From IMG/VR virus record IMGVR_UViG_3300031730_000020, positions 1 through 23,633 of that record: DNA of 23,633 bases. The stretch is one strand, 5' to 3'. Within the stretch, counting starts at the first letter, position 1, and every line of letters starts with the position of its first letter. Below, one piece after another: positions 15,880 to 23,554 of this stretch. This stretch comes from a virus. The notes under the pieces are model-generated. The model did not search any database. It was not told the DNA's origin and worked only from the letters and a program-made list of their open reading frames with translations. Both the position numbers and the translations under genes were made by a program.

Positions 15880-16557
15880 ATGCAACACGTCTTTTTCGGC
15901 CACGACGAACGCGTCGAAGCGGGAACGACGGCATTCCTTCGCTCGGCGATCGCGCACTCGACCGGAGCGCTGGCGTTGACGCCGATCACGCGCAATAACA
16001 TGCGTGACGTCAAGGAAGGTTCGAACGCTTTTACCTTCCGCCGCTTCCTGGTGCCCTGGATGCTCGGCTTCCGTGGCTGGGCCGTCTTCGTCGACGGCGC
16101 CGACATGCTGTGCAGGGCCGACCTCGGCGATCTGTTCGACCTGATCCACTACCGGGACGCCGTGCGCGTCGTGAAGCACGACTACCAAACCGCGCATCAC
16201 CGCAAGTACCGCGGAACGCCGATGGAGTGCGACAACATCGACTATTCCAGAAAAAATTGGGCCAGTGTGATGCTCGTAAATTGCGAGCACTTCGCCTGGC
16301 GCAACGTGACGCCGGAATTCCTGGAGAAGGCGAATCCGCTCGCGACGCTGCAGCTCCGCTTCATCCCGGACGAATTCATCGGCTCGCTGCCGAAGGAGTG
16401 GAACTGGTTGTGCGACGAGCATGGCACGAACCCGGATGCGAAACTGCTGCACTTCACCGCGGGAATTCCGGCGTTCGCCGCGCACGCCGACGCCCCAATG
16501 GCCGATGAATGGCGCGCCTCCCTGGCCGCTGCCTACAATGCGACAGGTGCATCATGA
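15880..16557 (+). CDS. Glycosyltransferase, GT-A (GT8-like) fold
   Basis: A 225-residue phage glycosyltransferase-like protein. The order is GT-A-like: RFLVPWMLGFRGWAVFVDGADML with an Asp pair (D72, D75) in place of a DxD metal motif, then AVRVVKHDYQTAHHRKYRG, a polar segment with NWASVMLVNCEH (acceptor strand), and the late LPKEWNWLCDE and AKLLHFTAG with the conserved His. This layout is a known phage variant of the GT8/glycogenin-like group. It lies between the small 71-residue gene and the connector gene, overlapping the latter by ATGA, so it closes the fibre/glycan cassette. Substrate unknown. Confidence 0.82.
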   Translation: MQHVFFGHDERVEAGTTAFLRSAIAHSTGALALTPITRNNMRDVKEGSNAFTFRRFLVPWMLGFRGWAVFVDGADMLCRADLGDLFDLIHYRDAVRVVKHDYQTAHHRKYRGTPMECDNIDYSRKNWASVMLVNCEHFAWRNVTPEFLEKANPLATLQLRFIPDEFIGSLPKEWNWLCDEHGTNPDAKLLHFTAGIPAFAAHADAPMADEWRASLAAAYNATGAS

Positions 16558-17234
16558 GCAATCCCAAGGTCATCACCCCCCCGACCGCCGAGCCGATCAC
16601 GCTCGAGGAGGCGCATCTGCACCTGCGACTGGACGTCTACGATAGCCCGCCGGCGCACCCCGACGACCCGCTGATCCTCGGCCAGATCACCGCCGCGCGC
16701 GAGTGGATCGAGAAATTCACCGGACGTTGCATGACCGCACGCGTGCTCGAGATGGGGCTTGATGCCTTTCCGCATCGGCACCACGGTCACCACCGGTATC
16801 CGGATCATCGTCTCGGCCTCGTCTATACCGGCGACGTGCGCCATCCTCGTCCGATCCGCCTGCTTGGCGGTCCCGTCAACGGGCTGGACAGCATCCACTA
16901 CACCGACGCGGCGGGAGTCGACCAGGTGATGACCGACGCGCAATTCGATTCCTACGAGGAGCCGGCGCGCGTGCTACCGGCGGCGGGCGCCTCCTGGCCA
17001 CCCACGCAGATCCGCATGGCGGCCGTGAAGGTGCGATATTCGGCCGGCTACAGCTTGCCCGACGACTCGCCGAACCTGCCGCCATTGCCGAAGCCGCTCA
17101 AGCAGGCGATGCTGCTGGTGCTCGGCCATCTGTACGAGAACCGCGAGGATAGCGTCGACGTCGCCCTCGAGAGCATCCCCCTCGGCGCCCAGGCGCTGGC
17201 GCGACCCTACCGCCTCGACACGGCGCTGGCGTAG
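16554..17234 (+). CDS. Head-tail connector protein (HK97 gp6-like)
   Basis: A 226-residue adaptor of the phage connector family, which forms a ring under the portal. It opens ITLEEAHLHLRLD, followed by PLILGQITAAREWIEKFTGR, the usual two N-terminal helices, then the beta part PIRLLGGPVNGLDSIHYTDAAG and VKVRYSAGY. The C-terminal helix is PLKQAMLLVLGHLYENRED. The start at ATG 16554 overlaps the preceding stop. The family is normally encoded soon after the capsid and portal, so here the connector genes are displaced by the fibre/glycan cassette. Confidence 0.93.
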   Translation: MSNPKVITPPTAEPITLEEAHLHLRLDVYDSPPAHPDDPLILGQITAAREWIEKFTGRCMTARVLEMGLDAFPHRHHGHHRYPDHRLGLVYTGDVRHPRPIRLLGGPVNGLDSIHYTDAAGVDQVMTDAQFDSYEEPARVLPAAGASWPPTQIRMAAVKVRYSAGYSLPDDSPNLPPLPKPLKQAMLLVLGHLYENREDSVDVALESIPLGAQALARPYRLDTALA

Positions 17235-17238
17235 CACG

Positions 17239-17598
17239 ATGCGCGCCGGCAAGCTCAACGCGAGGCTCATCATCGAGCGTCCGGATGTCTCGCGGGACGA
17301 TACCGGCGCAGAATTGATCACATGGATTCGGGTTGCAACGGTCTGGGCCCTGATCTCGCCGATCATCTCTTCCCGCGGCCGCGAAGCGCTGGTCGGCGAC
17401 CAAGTGCAGGCGGCGATCGACGTCAAGATCACCATCCGCTGGTCGTCGCACATCGACGCCATGTCGGCGAAATGGCGGTGTCGGTTCCCAACGCGCGACA
17501 ATCCGATCGTCTACAACATCGCCGCGCCGCCCGCGCAGGTGAACATGGGCCAGCGCGAGGTCGTGCTGCTCTGCAAAGCTGGCGTCAACGAAGGGTAA
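17239..17598 (+). CDS. Head closure / head-tail joining protein
   Basis: A 119-residue protein of the phage head-tail adaptor family (SPP1 gp16-like), which seals the connector after packaging. It has the expected start MRAGKLNARLIIERP and TGAELITWIRVATVWALISP, then the conserved pair of strands IDVKITIRW and KWRCRF, with NPIVYNIAAPP near the end. It starts 4 bases after the connector gene and is followed by the gp10-like gene after 3 bases, the standard order of this module. Confidence 0.9.
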   Translation: MRAGKLNARLIIERPDVSRDDTGAELITWIRVATVWALISPIISSRGREALVGDQVQAAIDVKITIRWSSHIDAMSAKWRCRFPTRDNPIVYNIAAPPAQVNMGQREVVLLCKAGVNEG

Positions 17599-17601
17599 GC
17601 G

Positions 17602-18066
17602 ATGGCCACGACACGCAGCGTTCAGGTTCAGGGCCTCAGCCAGTTGGGGCAAACGCTGAAGACGCTCGGCGCCGACATGCAGGCGCGCGTCGCGCGTCGC
17701 GCCACCAATGCTGCCGCGCAGGTCGTCAAAAAGGCCGTGATCATCGCCGTCAACGATCCCCGCGCCGACAAGCCCTATACGGTCGACGGCGAACTCGTTT
17801 TCCCAGGCAACATCAGCCGGAACGTGATCGTCAAGCGCATCCCACCCGGCGAGACCGATCTCACCTCGGAGCACATTGTCACAGTGCGCGGGAAGGCCGC
17901 CCACGGCTACGCATCGCGGATTGCTTCGCTGAAGGAGTGGGGCACCGTGAAAGAGGCGCCGACGCCGTTCATGACGCCGGGCTTCGAAAGCAGCAAGGGC
18001 GAGGCGCTGGAGGCAATGGCCACTTCGCTGCGCGGTGATATCGCCGACAGCGCGAAAAAGGCCTGA
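17602..18066 (+). CDS. HK97 gp10-like tail-attachment protein
   Basis: A 154-residue protein of the HK97 gp10 family, placed between head closure and tail completion as usual. It shows VQVQGLSQLGQTLKTLGADM, a helix of paired Ala/Arg (RRATNAAAQVVKKAV), then VRGKAAHGYASRIASLKEWGTVKEAPTPFMTPGFES, the typical end-motif with PFM-PGF. AAGGG at 17591-17595 precedes ATG 17602. It is likely part of the neck that joins head and tail. Confidence 0.9.
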   Translation: MATTRSVQVQGLSQLGQTLKTLGADMQARVARRATNAAAQVVKKAVIIAVNDPRADKPYTVDGELVFPGNISRNVIVKRIPPGETDLTSEHIVTVRGKAAHGYASRIASLKEWGTVKEAPTPFMTPGFESSKGEALEAMATSLRGDIADSAKKA

Positions 18067-18070
18067 ATTC

Positions 18071-18457
18071 ATGACCGCCCCGCTGTCCGTTCCCCAGGCC
18101 ATCTTCGCAGCGCTGCGCGGACTCGTCAGCGATCGCGTCTACCCGAACGAGTTCCCGCAGGGCGACCCGTTGCCGGCCTGGCCCGCCATTCGCTACACCA
18201 TCGTCATCAACGACCCGTCGCCCACGCTCTGCGGTACCGGCGACGAGGATACCGACGACGTCATCGTGTTCGTCGACGTGGTCGCGACGACCTATCCCGC
18301 GATGCGCGCGCTCAAAGCGCAGGTGATCACCGCGCTGCAGTCGACGGACCCGCCGTGCGCGCGCGAAAGCGGTGGCCAGGAGACCCCCGACGGCGAGACG
18401 CGGACGCAGCGCGCCACGATGACCTACCGGTTCCAGCAGTCGTCGAACGACTCATGA
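18071..18457 (+). CDS. Tail completion protein (DUF3168-like)
   Basis: A 128-residue protein similar in layout to the phage DUF3168/tail terminator group, which caps the tail tube. It opens PQAIFAALRGLVSDRVYPNEFPQGDPLPAWPAIRYTIV, the usual 'Y-P-P-x-I-Y' start, then DDVIVFVDVVATTYPAMRALKAQVITAL. ATG 18071 is preferred over an in-frame start 36 bases upstream inside the gp10 gene. The stop overlaps the third HNH gene in ATGA. Sequence similarity is judged by eye, but the place in the module supports it. Confidence 0.85.
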   Translation: MTAPLSVPQAIFAALRGLVSDRVYPNEFPQGDPLPAWPAIRYTIVINDPSPTLCGTGDEDTDDVIVFVDVVATTYPAMRALKAQVITALQSTDPPCARESGGQETPDGETRTQRATMTYRFQQSSNDS

Positions 18458-19071
18458 ATTCCACCAAGATCTGCTGTCGATGCAAATTCTCTCTTCCGCT
18501 GGAGGCCTTCCGTGCGAGGTCGTCCGCGGCCGACGGGCTTCCTGGCGAATGCATTCCATGCATCAAAGAGTTCAATCGTGAATATCACGAGCGAAATAGG
18601 GAAAAGCTCTGCGCCCGCGCGCGCCAGCGAAGCGCGCAACGCCGCGCATTGCCTGGAATGGCAGAGAAAAATCGCGCCGATGCGCTGCGTTGGTATCACG
18701 ATCATCCGGCGAACGCCGCTCGCGCTAAAAAGCGCGTGGCCGATTGGAACTCGGCGAATTCGGATCGGAAGAAGGCTGCAGATCGCGCTTGGCGAGAACT
18801 ACATCGCGCGCGGACGAACGCGCATGTCAAGGCCTACAAAGCGAGGAAGATCAATGCCACGCCCGCATGGGCGAACCTGTTTTTCTTGGAGGAAGCATAT
18901 GATCTCGCAGTCTTGCGAAAGGCCGCCACAGGGATTGACTGGCATGTCGACCATATCGCTCCTCTGAACGGAAAGACTGTGTGTGGTCTCCATGTAGAAC
19001 ATAATATTCAGGTGATCCCGAAGCGCCTGAACCTGCAAAAAGGCAACCGTCATTGGCCTGGGATGCCATGA
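18454..19071 (+). CDS. Free-standing HNH endonuclease (third copy)
   Basis: A 205-residue HNH protein. Its N-terminal zinc-ribbon has CCRC and a second pair CIPC (about residues 7-10 and 32-35). A long basic, Ala/Arg/Asn-rich helical section follows, then the core HVDHIAPLNGK (D166, H167), VCGLHVEHNIQVI (H180, N184) and NLQKGNRHW. It shares the core, order and the final GMP residues with the copy at 7737. Base composition looks more AT-rich than the neighbouring structural genes, consistent with recent transfer. It separates tail completion from the tail tube gene, which normally adjoin. Probably a homing endonuclease. Confidence 0.9.
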   Translation: MNSTKICCRCKFSLPLEAFRARSSAADGLPGECIPCIKEFNREYHERNREKLCARARQRSAQRRALPGMAEKNRADALRWYHDHPANAARAKKRVADWNSANSDRKKAADRAWRELHRARTNAHVKAYKARKINATPAWANLFFLEEAYDLAVLRKAATGIDWHVDHIAPLNGKTVCGLHVEHNIQVIPKRLNLQKGNRHWPGMP

Positions 19072-19096
19072 CCCCAACCACTGAAGGAACATCATC

Positions 19097-19753
19097 ATGA
19101 GCGGCGGTAAGAGATTCAAATTTGCCGGGAGCACGATCGCGGTGTCGATCGGCTTCGATGCGGTCTCGCCATCGGTCGCGATCACCGCGATCACGAGGGC
19201 GAATCCAGCAGTCGTCACCGCCGCGGGCCACGGCCTGGTCGATGGCGACGTCGTCAAGATCACCGGCGTCGTCGGCATGACCGAGGTCAACGACGACATC
19301 TACCTCGTGAACCAGCTCAGCTCGAGCACCTTCGAACTTGTCGACACCGATTCGACCGGCTGGACGGCGTATGGGAGCGGCGGCCATGCCGACAAGGCGC
19401 AGATGTCGAACTGGTGCGAGCTCACCGGCTACAACCGTCAGGGCGGCACGAAGACGGAGAACGATGCCTCGAGCCTGTGCTCGACCGCCAAGGAATACGA
19501 GCTCGGCTTGCCGGACTTCGGCACCACGCAGCTCGACTACCACTTCGCGCCGCAGACCGCCATCCAGATCGCGATGGCGGCGCTCGATCTCAGCGGCGAC
19601 AAGATGGCCGTCAAGGTCGTCCTGCCGAAGAATGGTGGCAGCCGCACGCAACTCGGATTCGTCACCCAGACGTCGGAGACCTCCTCGGTCAATGGCCTCT
19701 GGACGGGCACGATGACGGTGCGCAATACCGGCAAGCCGCTGGATCTGGCATGA
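19097..19753 (+). CDS. Major tail tube protein with inserted FCCH-like domain
   Basis: A 218-residue tail tube subunit. The tube fold is split: residues 1-26 (KRFKFAGSTIAVSIGF) and about 99-218 (WCELTGYNRQGG, SSLCSTAKEYELGLPDFGT, QLDYHF, VKVVLP, TGTMTVRNTGKP). Between them, about residues 27-98 look like the ubiquitin-activating enzyme E1 FCCH-like module found in many phage proteins: ITAITRANPAVVT, GHGLVDGDVVKITGVVGM, VNDDIYLV, STFELVDTDSTGW. AAGGA at 19084-19088 precedes ATG 19097. The stop overlaps the next gene in ATGA. The tube monomers stack around the tape measure; the insert may face outward. Confidence 0.88.
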   Translation: MSGGKRFKFAGSTIAVSIGFDAVSPSVAITAITRANPAVVTAAGHGLVDGDVVKITGVVGMTEVNDDIYLVNQLSSSTFELVDTDSTGWTAYGSGGHADKAQMSNWCELTGYNRQGGTKTENDASSLCSTAKEYELGLPDFGTTQLDYHFAPQTAIQIAMAALDLSGDKMAVKVVLPKNGGSRTQLGFVTQTSETSSVNGLWTGTMTVRNTGKPLDLA

Positions 19754-20121
19754 ACCGCGAAGACCTGATCGCGGCGATGCAGGCGACCGCCTCGCCGAAG
19801 CCGGTGCCGATTCCGACGCCGAGCTGGGGCATCGTCTTCGTCAAGCCTCCCACGGTGGAAGAGGTTGACGCGAACACGGATGAAGCGGCGAAGCCCGGCG
19901 GCGATGACAAGAAGCGGCGCCTGGCCCGCGCCGCGGCGCGCGTCATCTGCGATGAGCAGGGACAACGCCTCTTCGATCCCGCAAACCAGGCCGACGTCGA
20001 CCTGCTCGCAGTGCAGCCATGGTCGATGCTTCAACTGATCCTCGCGGGCGCCGACGGCAACAAGGTAGCCGAACCGGGAAACTCGGACAGCGCCGCGAGT
20101 TCCTCTTCGACCTTGCAATAG
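19750..20121 (+). CDS. Tail assembly chaperone (gpG-like)
   Basis: A 123-residue protein in the position of lambda gpG, between the tube and tape measure genes. It has WGIVFVKPPTVEEVDANTDEA near the start, a basic helix (KKRRLARAAARVICDE), then DQGQRLFDP-type text and DVDLLAVQPWSMLQLILAGAD, which fits the tail chaperone group. It ends shortly after a GGGAAAC slippery site and in the zero frame reads into a Ser-rich tail. It would bind and load the tape measure protein; its ratio to the frameshifted GT form sets assembly. Confidence 0.85.
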   Translation: MNREDLIAAMQATASPKPVPIPTPSWGIVFVKPPTVEEVDANTDEAAKPGGDDKKRRLARAAARVICDEQGQRLFDPANQADVDLLAVQPWSMLQLILAGADGNKVAEPGNSDSAASSSSTLQ

Positions 20122-20399
20122 AACTCGGCCAGCCCGCGGGCGCCCTGGCCCGCGTGCTGCCTGAGTCAGAGTTTCGGGACTGGCAGCGGTACGCGGCGCG
20201 CCGCATGTTGCCTAGCCGACGGATCGAGCTCTATCTGGCGCAGATCGCCATGCAGGTCGCGCTATTGCATGGTGTCCAGAACGTCGACCTATCGGACTTC
20301 ATGTTTGACCCAATCGACGTCGACGGCGAAGATGAGCCCACCGCGGAAGAAGAGGCGGCGTTTTTCGACTTCAAGCCGCGCAATCGCGGGGAGGCATGA
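19750..20399 (+). CDS. Frameshifted tail assembly chaperone GT (-1 at 20076-20082)
   Basis: Predicted fusion of the G frame (19750-20082) to an overlapping -1 frame ending at 20399, about 216 residues. The downstream -1 frame opens LGQRREFLFDLAIEL and continues with FRDWQRYAARRMLPSRRIELYLAQIAMQVALL, the layout of lambda gpT/DUF4035-like proteins, and ends in an acidic region and FKPRNRGEA. No good separate start with a Shine-Dalgarno is seen for it, which fits expression only by frameshift. The stop overlaps the tape measure start. This is the standard lambda G/GT plan. Confidence 0.85.
20076..20082 (+). promoter_or_regulatory. Programmed -1 frameshift slippery site GGGAAAC
   Basis: G GGA AAC in the chaperone frame is a canonical X XXY YYZ heptamer; after slippage the tRNAs re-pair on GGG and AAA, in the frame of the downstream gpT-like segment. 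It is placed 39 bases before the zero-frame stop. Lambda uses GGGAAAG at the same place in its G/T pair. Confidence 0.85.
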
Positions 20400-23300
20400 T
20401 GGCTGCGAACGTAGGCGCATTGAGCGTATCCCTGGGGCTCGATGCAGCCCAGTACACCGAAGGTCTGACGAAGGCCGACGTGCAGGCGCAGCAGTTCGCC
20501 CAACAACAGACCCGTACCCAAGCATCGATCGACAGGACCGTCGCCTCGCTGGCCAAGCAGGCGCAACAGATCGGCTTGACGACGCGCGAGATCAAGCTGC
20601 AGCAACTCGCCGCCAAAGGCGCCAGCGATGCGCAACTGACATCTGCCGACGCATCCCTGAAGGCGCTCGAGGCCGGCGCCGTTGCGGCAAAGAAGCATGC
20701 CAAGGAACTCGCCGAGGCCGAGGCGGCGACAGCCGGCTTCTCGCTGGCCAGCCATGCCGCGCAGCGCGAGCTCGTCGTGCTCGCCCATGAGCTCAGCCAG
20801 GGCAACGTAAAAAAGTTCGGCAGCTCGTTGCTGGTGCTGGCGGAAACGACAGGTGCGGCGGGCCTGCTGTTTTCCGGCATGGCTGTTGCGGTCGCAGCAG
20901 CTGCGGCCGGCATCGGCGTCTTCATCTTCGCGGCTATCAAGGGTGCCGAGGAAAGCCACGCACTGGCGCGCGCCATCGATGAGACCGGAAACGTAGCCGG
21001 GCTGACCGAGGGCAAGTTCAATGATCTCGCTGCGGCTCAGGCCAAGCAGACGAACTCATCCATCGGGGCATCGCGTGACCTCCTGCAATCGCTGGCTGCC
21101 AGCGGCCGATTCAGCGGGGAGGCGCTGACGGCTGCCGGCACCGCCGCGTCCTATTTCGCGAAGGCTACCGGCGCATCGACCGAGGAGGTCGGGAAAGAAT
21201 TCGTTGGTCTCGCTGATGATGTCGTCGGCGGCGCGGACCGGATGAATAGGCAATATCACTTCCTGGATGCGACGCAACTGCAATACATCAAGACGCTGCA
21301 CGAGCAGGGCGACGAGCAGAAAGCCTTCATCGTCGCAGCCGACGCGCTGTCAGACCGTCTCAAGGGCGTCTCGACGAACCTCGGGACGCTGGAATCAGCT
21401 TGGCAGAAGATCAAGAATGCGGCGAGCGGCGCATGGGATTCCATGCTCAATATCGGGCGCACAGACACTGTCGAGGAGAAGCTGGCAACGGTCGAAAAGC
21501 AGATTGATCAGGCGCGAACCGGTTCGATCTATCAGCAATCCATCGCCGCTGTCCCGCCTTCGATCTACACGACATCATCCATCGCCGCGGTGCCGCCTTC
21601 GATCTATTCCGCGCCCACGCCCACCATGGCGCAAGCGAATTCGATCTACGGCTCGCAGGACGAAGCCCAACTTCGGACGCGCCAGGCCAGCCTGCAGGAT
21701 GACCTGAAGCTGACGAATCGGATCGCGGAGTCTCAGGCCGCCAAGGTGCGCCAGGATGAGGCCGAGATCGCGGTGATGCATCTCAAGGAAGCAAGTCTCA
21801 CCAAGCAGGAGAAGCTGACGCGCGACCTCGCGAACGCCAATGCGATCTTCGACCGCGCCGGCGCCGCGAAGGATGATCCGAGCCGGCAGAAGGTCCTCGC
21901 CGACATTCGCGAAAAGGCGTTCCCAGCCAACGCCCAGAAGTCGACGCTCGACCTCGATCTCGCGAAGATCAAGGCCTCGGCGCAGGCAGAGGAGGAAATC
22001 TATGCCAACGCGAACACCGTGTTTTCGGCATTGCGCTCGGCCGGTCTGATCGACGACGAGCACTACTACGCCGAGAAGCTATTCCTGATCAAGGCAAATT
22101 CGACCGCCGAGGAGAATGCACTCACCGCCGAGATCGCGCGCCGCGAGCGTCAGACTTTCGTCGGCGACGGCGCCGCGAACAAGGCGAACGAGAATGCAAA
22201 AGCGATTACCGAGGCGGAAACGAAGCTCGCCAAGGTGCGCAAAGACACGGCCGCGCAGGAAACCGCGCTCAGCATCGAGAGCATCGCTGCGCAGCGCCGG
22301 CGCGCCGCCGGCTATCTGGCTGAGGAACTCGCAGCGCAGCAATCGCTCGAGGCGACGAAGCGCGCGCACGCCGAAGAGATCGCCCTGGTGGGCGTCGGCG
22401 GAGAAGCGCGCATCCAGTCGACGGCCCATTCGCAGATCACCGACCGCTACCAGGCCGAAATCGACCGCCTGAACGCAGATATCGCCGCGAAGCGCGCGGC
22501 CGGCGGCGGCGCAGCGACCAAGGACGACGAGGACGCCTACGCGAAGCGCATCGCGCTGCTGCAAACCTACCAGGCTCGATCGCTGACCGAGTGGGATGAC
22601 TACTACGCCAAGCTCAAGACGGCCGAGTCCGACGCCAGCCTGGGATACCAGAAGGGGCTCGCCGACTACGAGACCAGCATCGGCAGTTTGTCGGACCGCG
22701 TCGCGAAGGCGACCGGCGATACCTTCAAGAGCCTCGAGGATGCACTGGTCACGTTCGCCACCACGGGCAAGCTCACCGTCAAGGGATTGATCGACACCGT
22801 CGTCGCCGGGCTGGAGCGCATCGCAGTGCAGGAGGGGCTCACGAAGCCGCTTGCTGCCTTCCTTCAGGGGGGCACGGGCCAGGGCGGCGCCGGAAGTGGC
22901 GCCAGCGGGCTGATATCGGGCTTCCTGAGCCTTTTCAGCAGCGCCAAGACGCCGGCGGGTGCAGGCGATACGGCAATGGGCAGCGCTGCCGGCGTGCTGG
23001 GCGCCGTCGATTCGCAGGCCGCGGCGTCCACGATGGCGGCCTCATCGGCGGGCACCGAGGTGGCGCTGACCGCGCTGGAGGCTGCCGCGAGCTCGGCAGC
23101 CTCCGCTCTGGCCAGCATCGCGGCGGCGGGCACCGGCAGTTCCGCTGGAGGCTCTGTCGGCCTGCTGGGGCTATTCGGCGGCGGAGGCGGTGCCGCGGCC
23201 GGCGCAGTCGACAACGGCAGCGTCAATCTCTTCGCGGATGCCGCGCCGGGCCTGGCTGCGGGCGGCCGCGCACTGCCCGGCAAGTTGTACCCGGTGACAG

Positions 23301-23518
23301 AACGCGGCCCCGAAGTGCTGGACGTCAACGGCAAGCAATACTTGATGACCGGCAGCGGTCGCGCGAATGTGACCCCGGTATCTTCGGGCGGCGATTCGAC
23401 ATCGCAGCGGCCGATTCAGATCGTCCAACATTTCCCAGTTGGCACGACGAAGGCCACCGTTGATCAGGCCGCTGCCCGCGCCGGCCAGGCCGTCCGCAAG
23501 GCGCTCGCCAGATCTTGA
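20399..23518 (+). CDS. Tail length tape measure protein
   Basis: A 1039-residue protein, the longest gene, following the G/GT pair as expected. It begins NVGALSVSLGLDAAQYTEGL, a usual tape-measure start, and continues with long helical, Ala/Gln/Lys-rich stretches. A hydrophobic segment at about residues 155-183 (GMAVAVAAAAAGIGVFIFAA) is followed by tail-measure domain text (FNDLAAAQAKQTNSS, LLQSLAASGRFSGEAL, YFAKATGASTEEVG). The C-terminus is Gly/Ala/Ser-rich. Short repeats SIAAVPPSIY are seen near residue 385. ATG 20399 is chosen over ATG 20396 because GGGGAGG (20388-20394) is too close to the latter. Length suggests a tail of the order of 150 nm, using the usual 0.15 nm per residue rule. 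Confidence 0.95.
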   Translation: MAANVGALSVSLGLDAAQYTEGLTKADVQAQQFAQQQTRTQASIDRTVASLAKQAQQIGLTTREIKLQQLAAKGASDAQLTSADASLKALEAGAVAAKKHAKELAEAEAATAGFSLASHAAQRELVVLAHELSQGNVKKFGSSLLVLAETTGAAGLLFSGMAVAVAAAAAGIGVFIFAAIKGAEESHALARAIDETGNVAGLTEGKFNDLAAAQAKQTNSSIGASRDLLQSLAASGRFSGEALTAAGTAASYFAKATGASTEEVGKEFVGLADDVVGGADRMNRQYHFLDATQLQYIKTLHEQGDEQKAFIVAADALSDRLKGVSTNLGTLESAWQKIKNAASGAWDSMLNIGRTDTVEEKLATVEKQIDQARTGSIYQQSIAAVPPSIYTTSSIAAVPPSIYSAPTPTMAQANSIYGSQDEAQLRTRQASLQDDLKLTNRIAESQAAKVRQDEAEIAVMHLKEASLTKQEKLTRDLANANAIFDRAGAAKDDPSRQKVLADIREKAFPANAQKSTLDLDLAKIKASAQAEEEIYANANTVFSALRSAGLIDDEHYYAEKLFLIKANSTAEENALTAEIARRERQTFVGDGAANKANENAKAITEAETKLAKVRKDTAAQETALSIESIAAQRRRAAGYLAEELAAQQSLEATKRAHAEEIALVGVGGEARIQSTAHSQITDRYQAEIDRLNADIAAKRAAGGGAATKDDEDAYAKRIALLQTYQARSLTEWDDYYAKLKTAESDASLGYQKGLADYETSIGSLSDRVAKATGDTFKSLEDALVTFATTGKLTVKGLIDTVVAGLERIAVQEGLTKPLAAFLQGGTGQGGAGSGASGLISGFLSLFSSAKTPAGAGDTAMGSAAGVLGAVDSQAAASTMAASSAGTEVALTALEAAASSAASALASIAAAGTGSSAGGSVGLLGLFGGGGGAAAGAVDNGSVNLFADAAPGLAAGGRALPGKLYPVTERGPEVLDVNGKQYLMTGSGRANVTPVSSGGDSTSQRPIQIVQHFPVGTTKATVDQAAARAGQAVRKALARS
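21539..21607 (+). repeat. Short tandem repeat coding SIAAVPPSIY in the tape measure gene
   Basis: Two 30-base copies (21539-21568 and 21578-21607, period 39 bases) agree at 27 of 30 positions and code the same ten residues. The nonamer TTCGATCTA also occurs at 21523 and 21640, giving four copies in about 125 bases. A local duplication in a Pro/Ser-rich linker of the tape measure protein. Confidence 0.8.
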
Positions 23519-23554
23519 TGCCGCCCAGAACATTCGGCCTAAATTGAGGTGATC

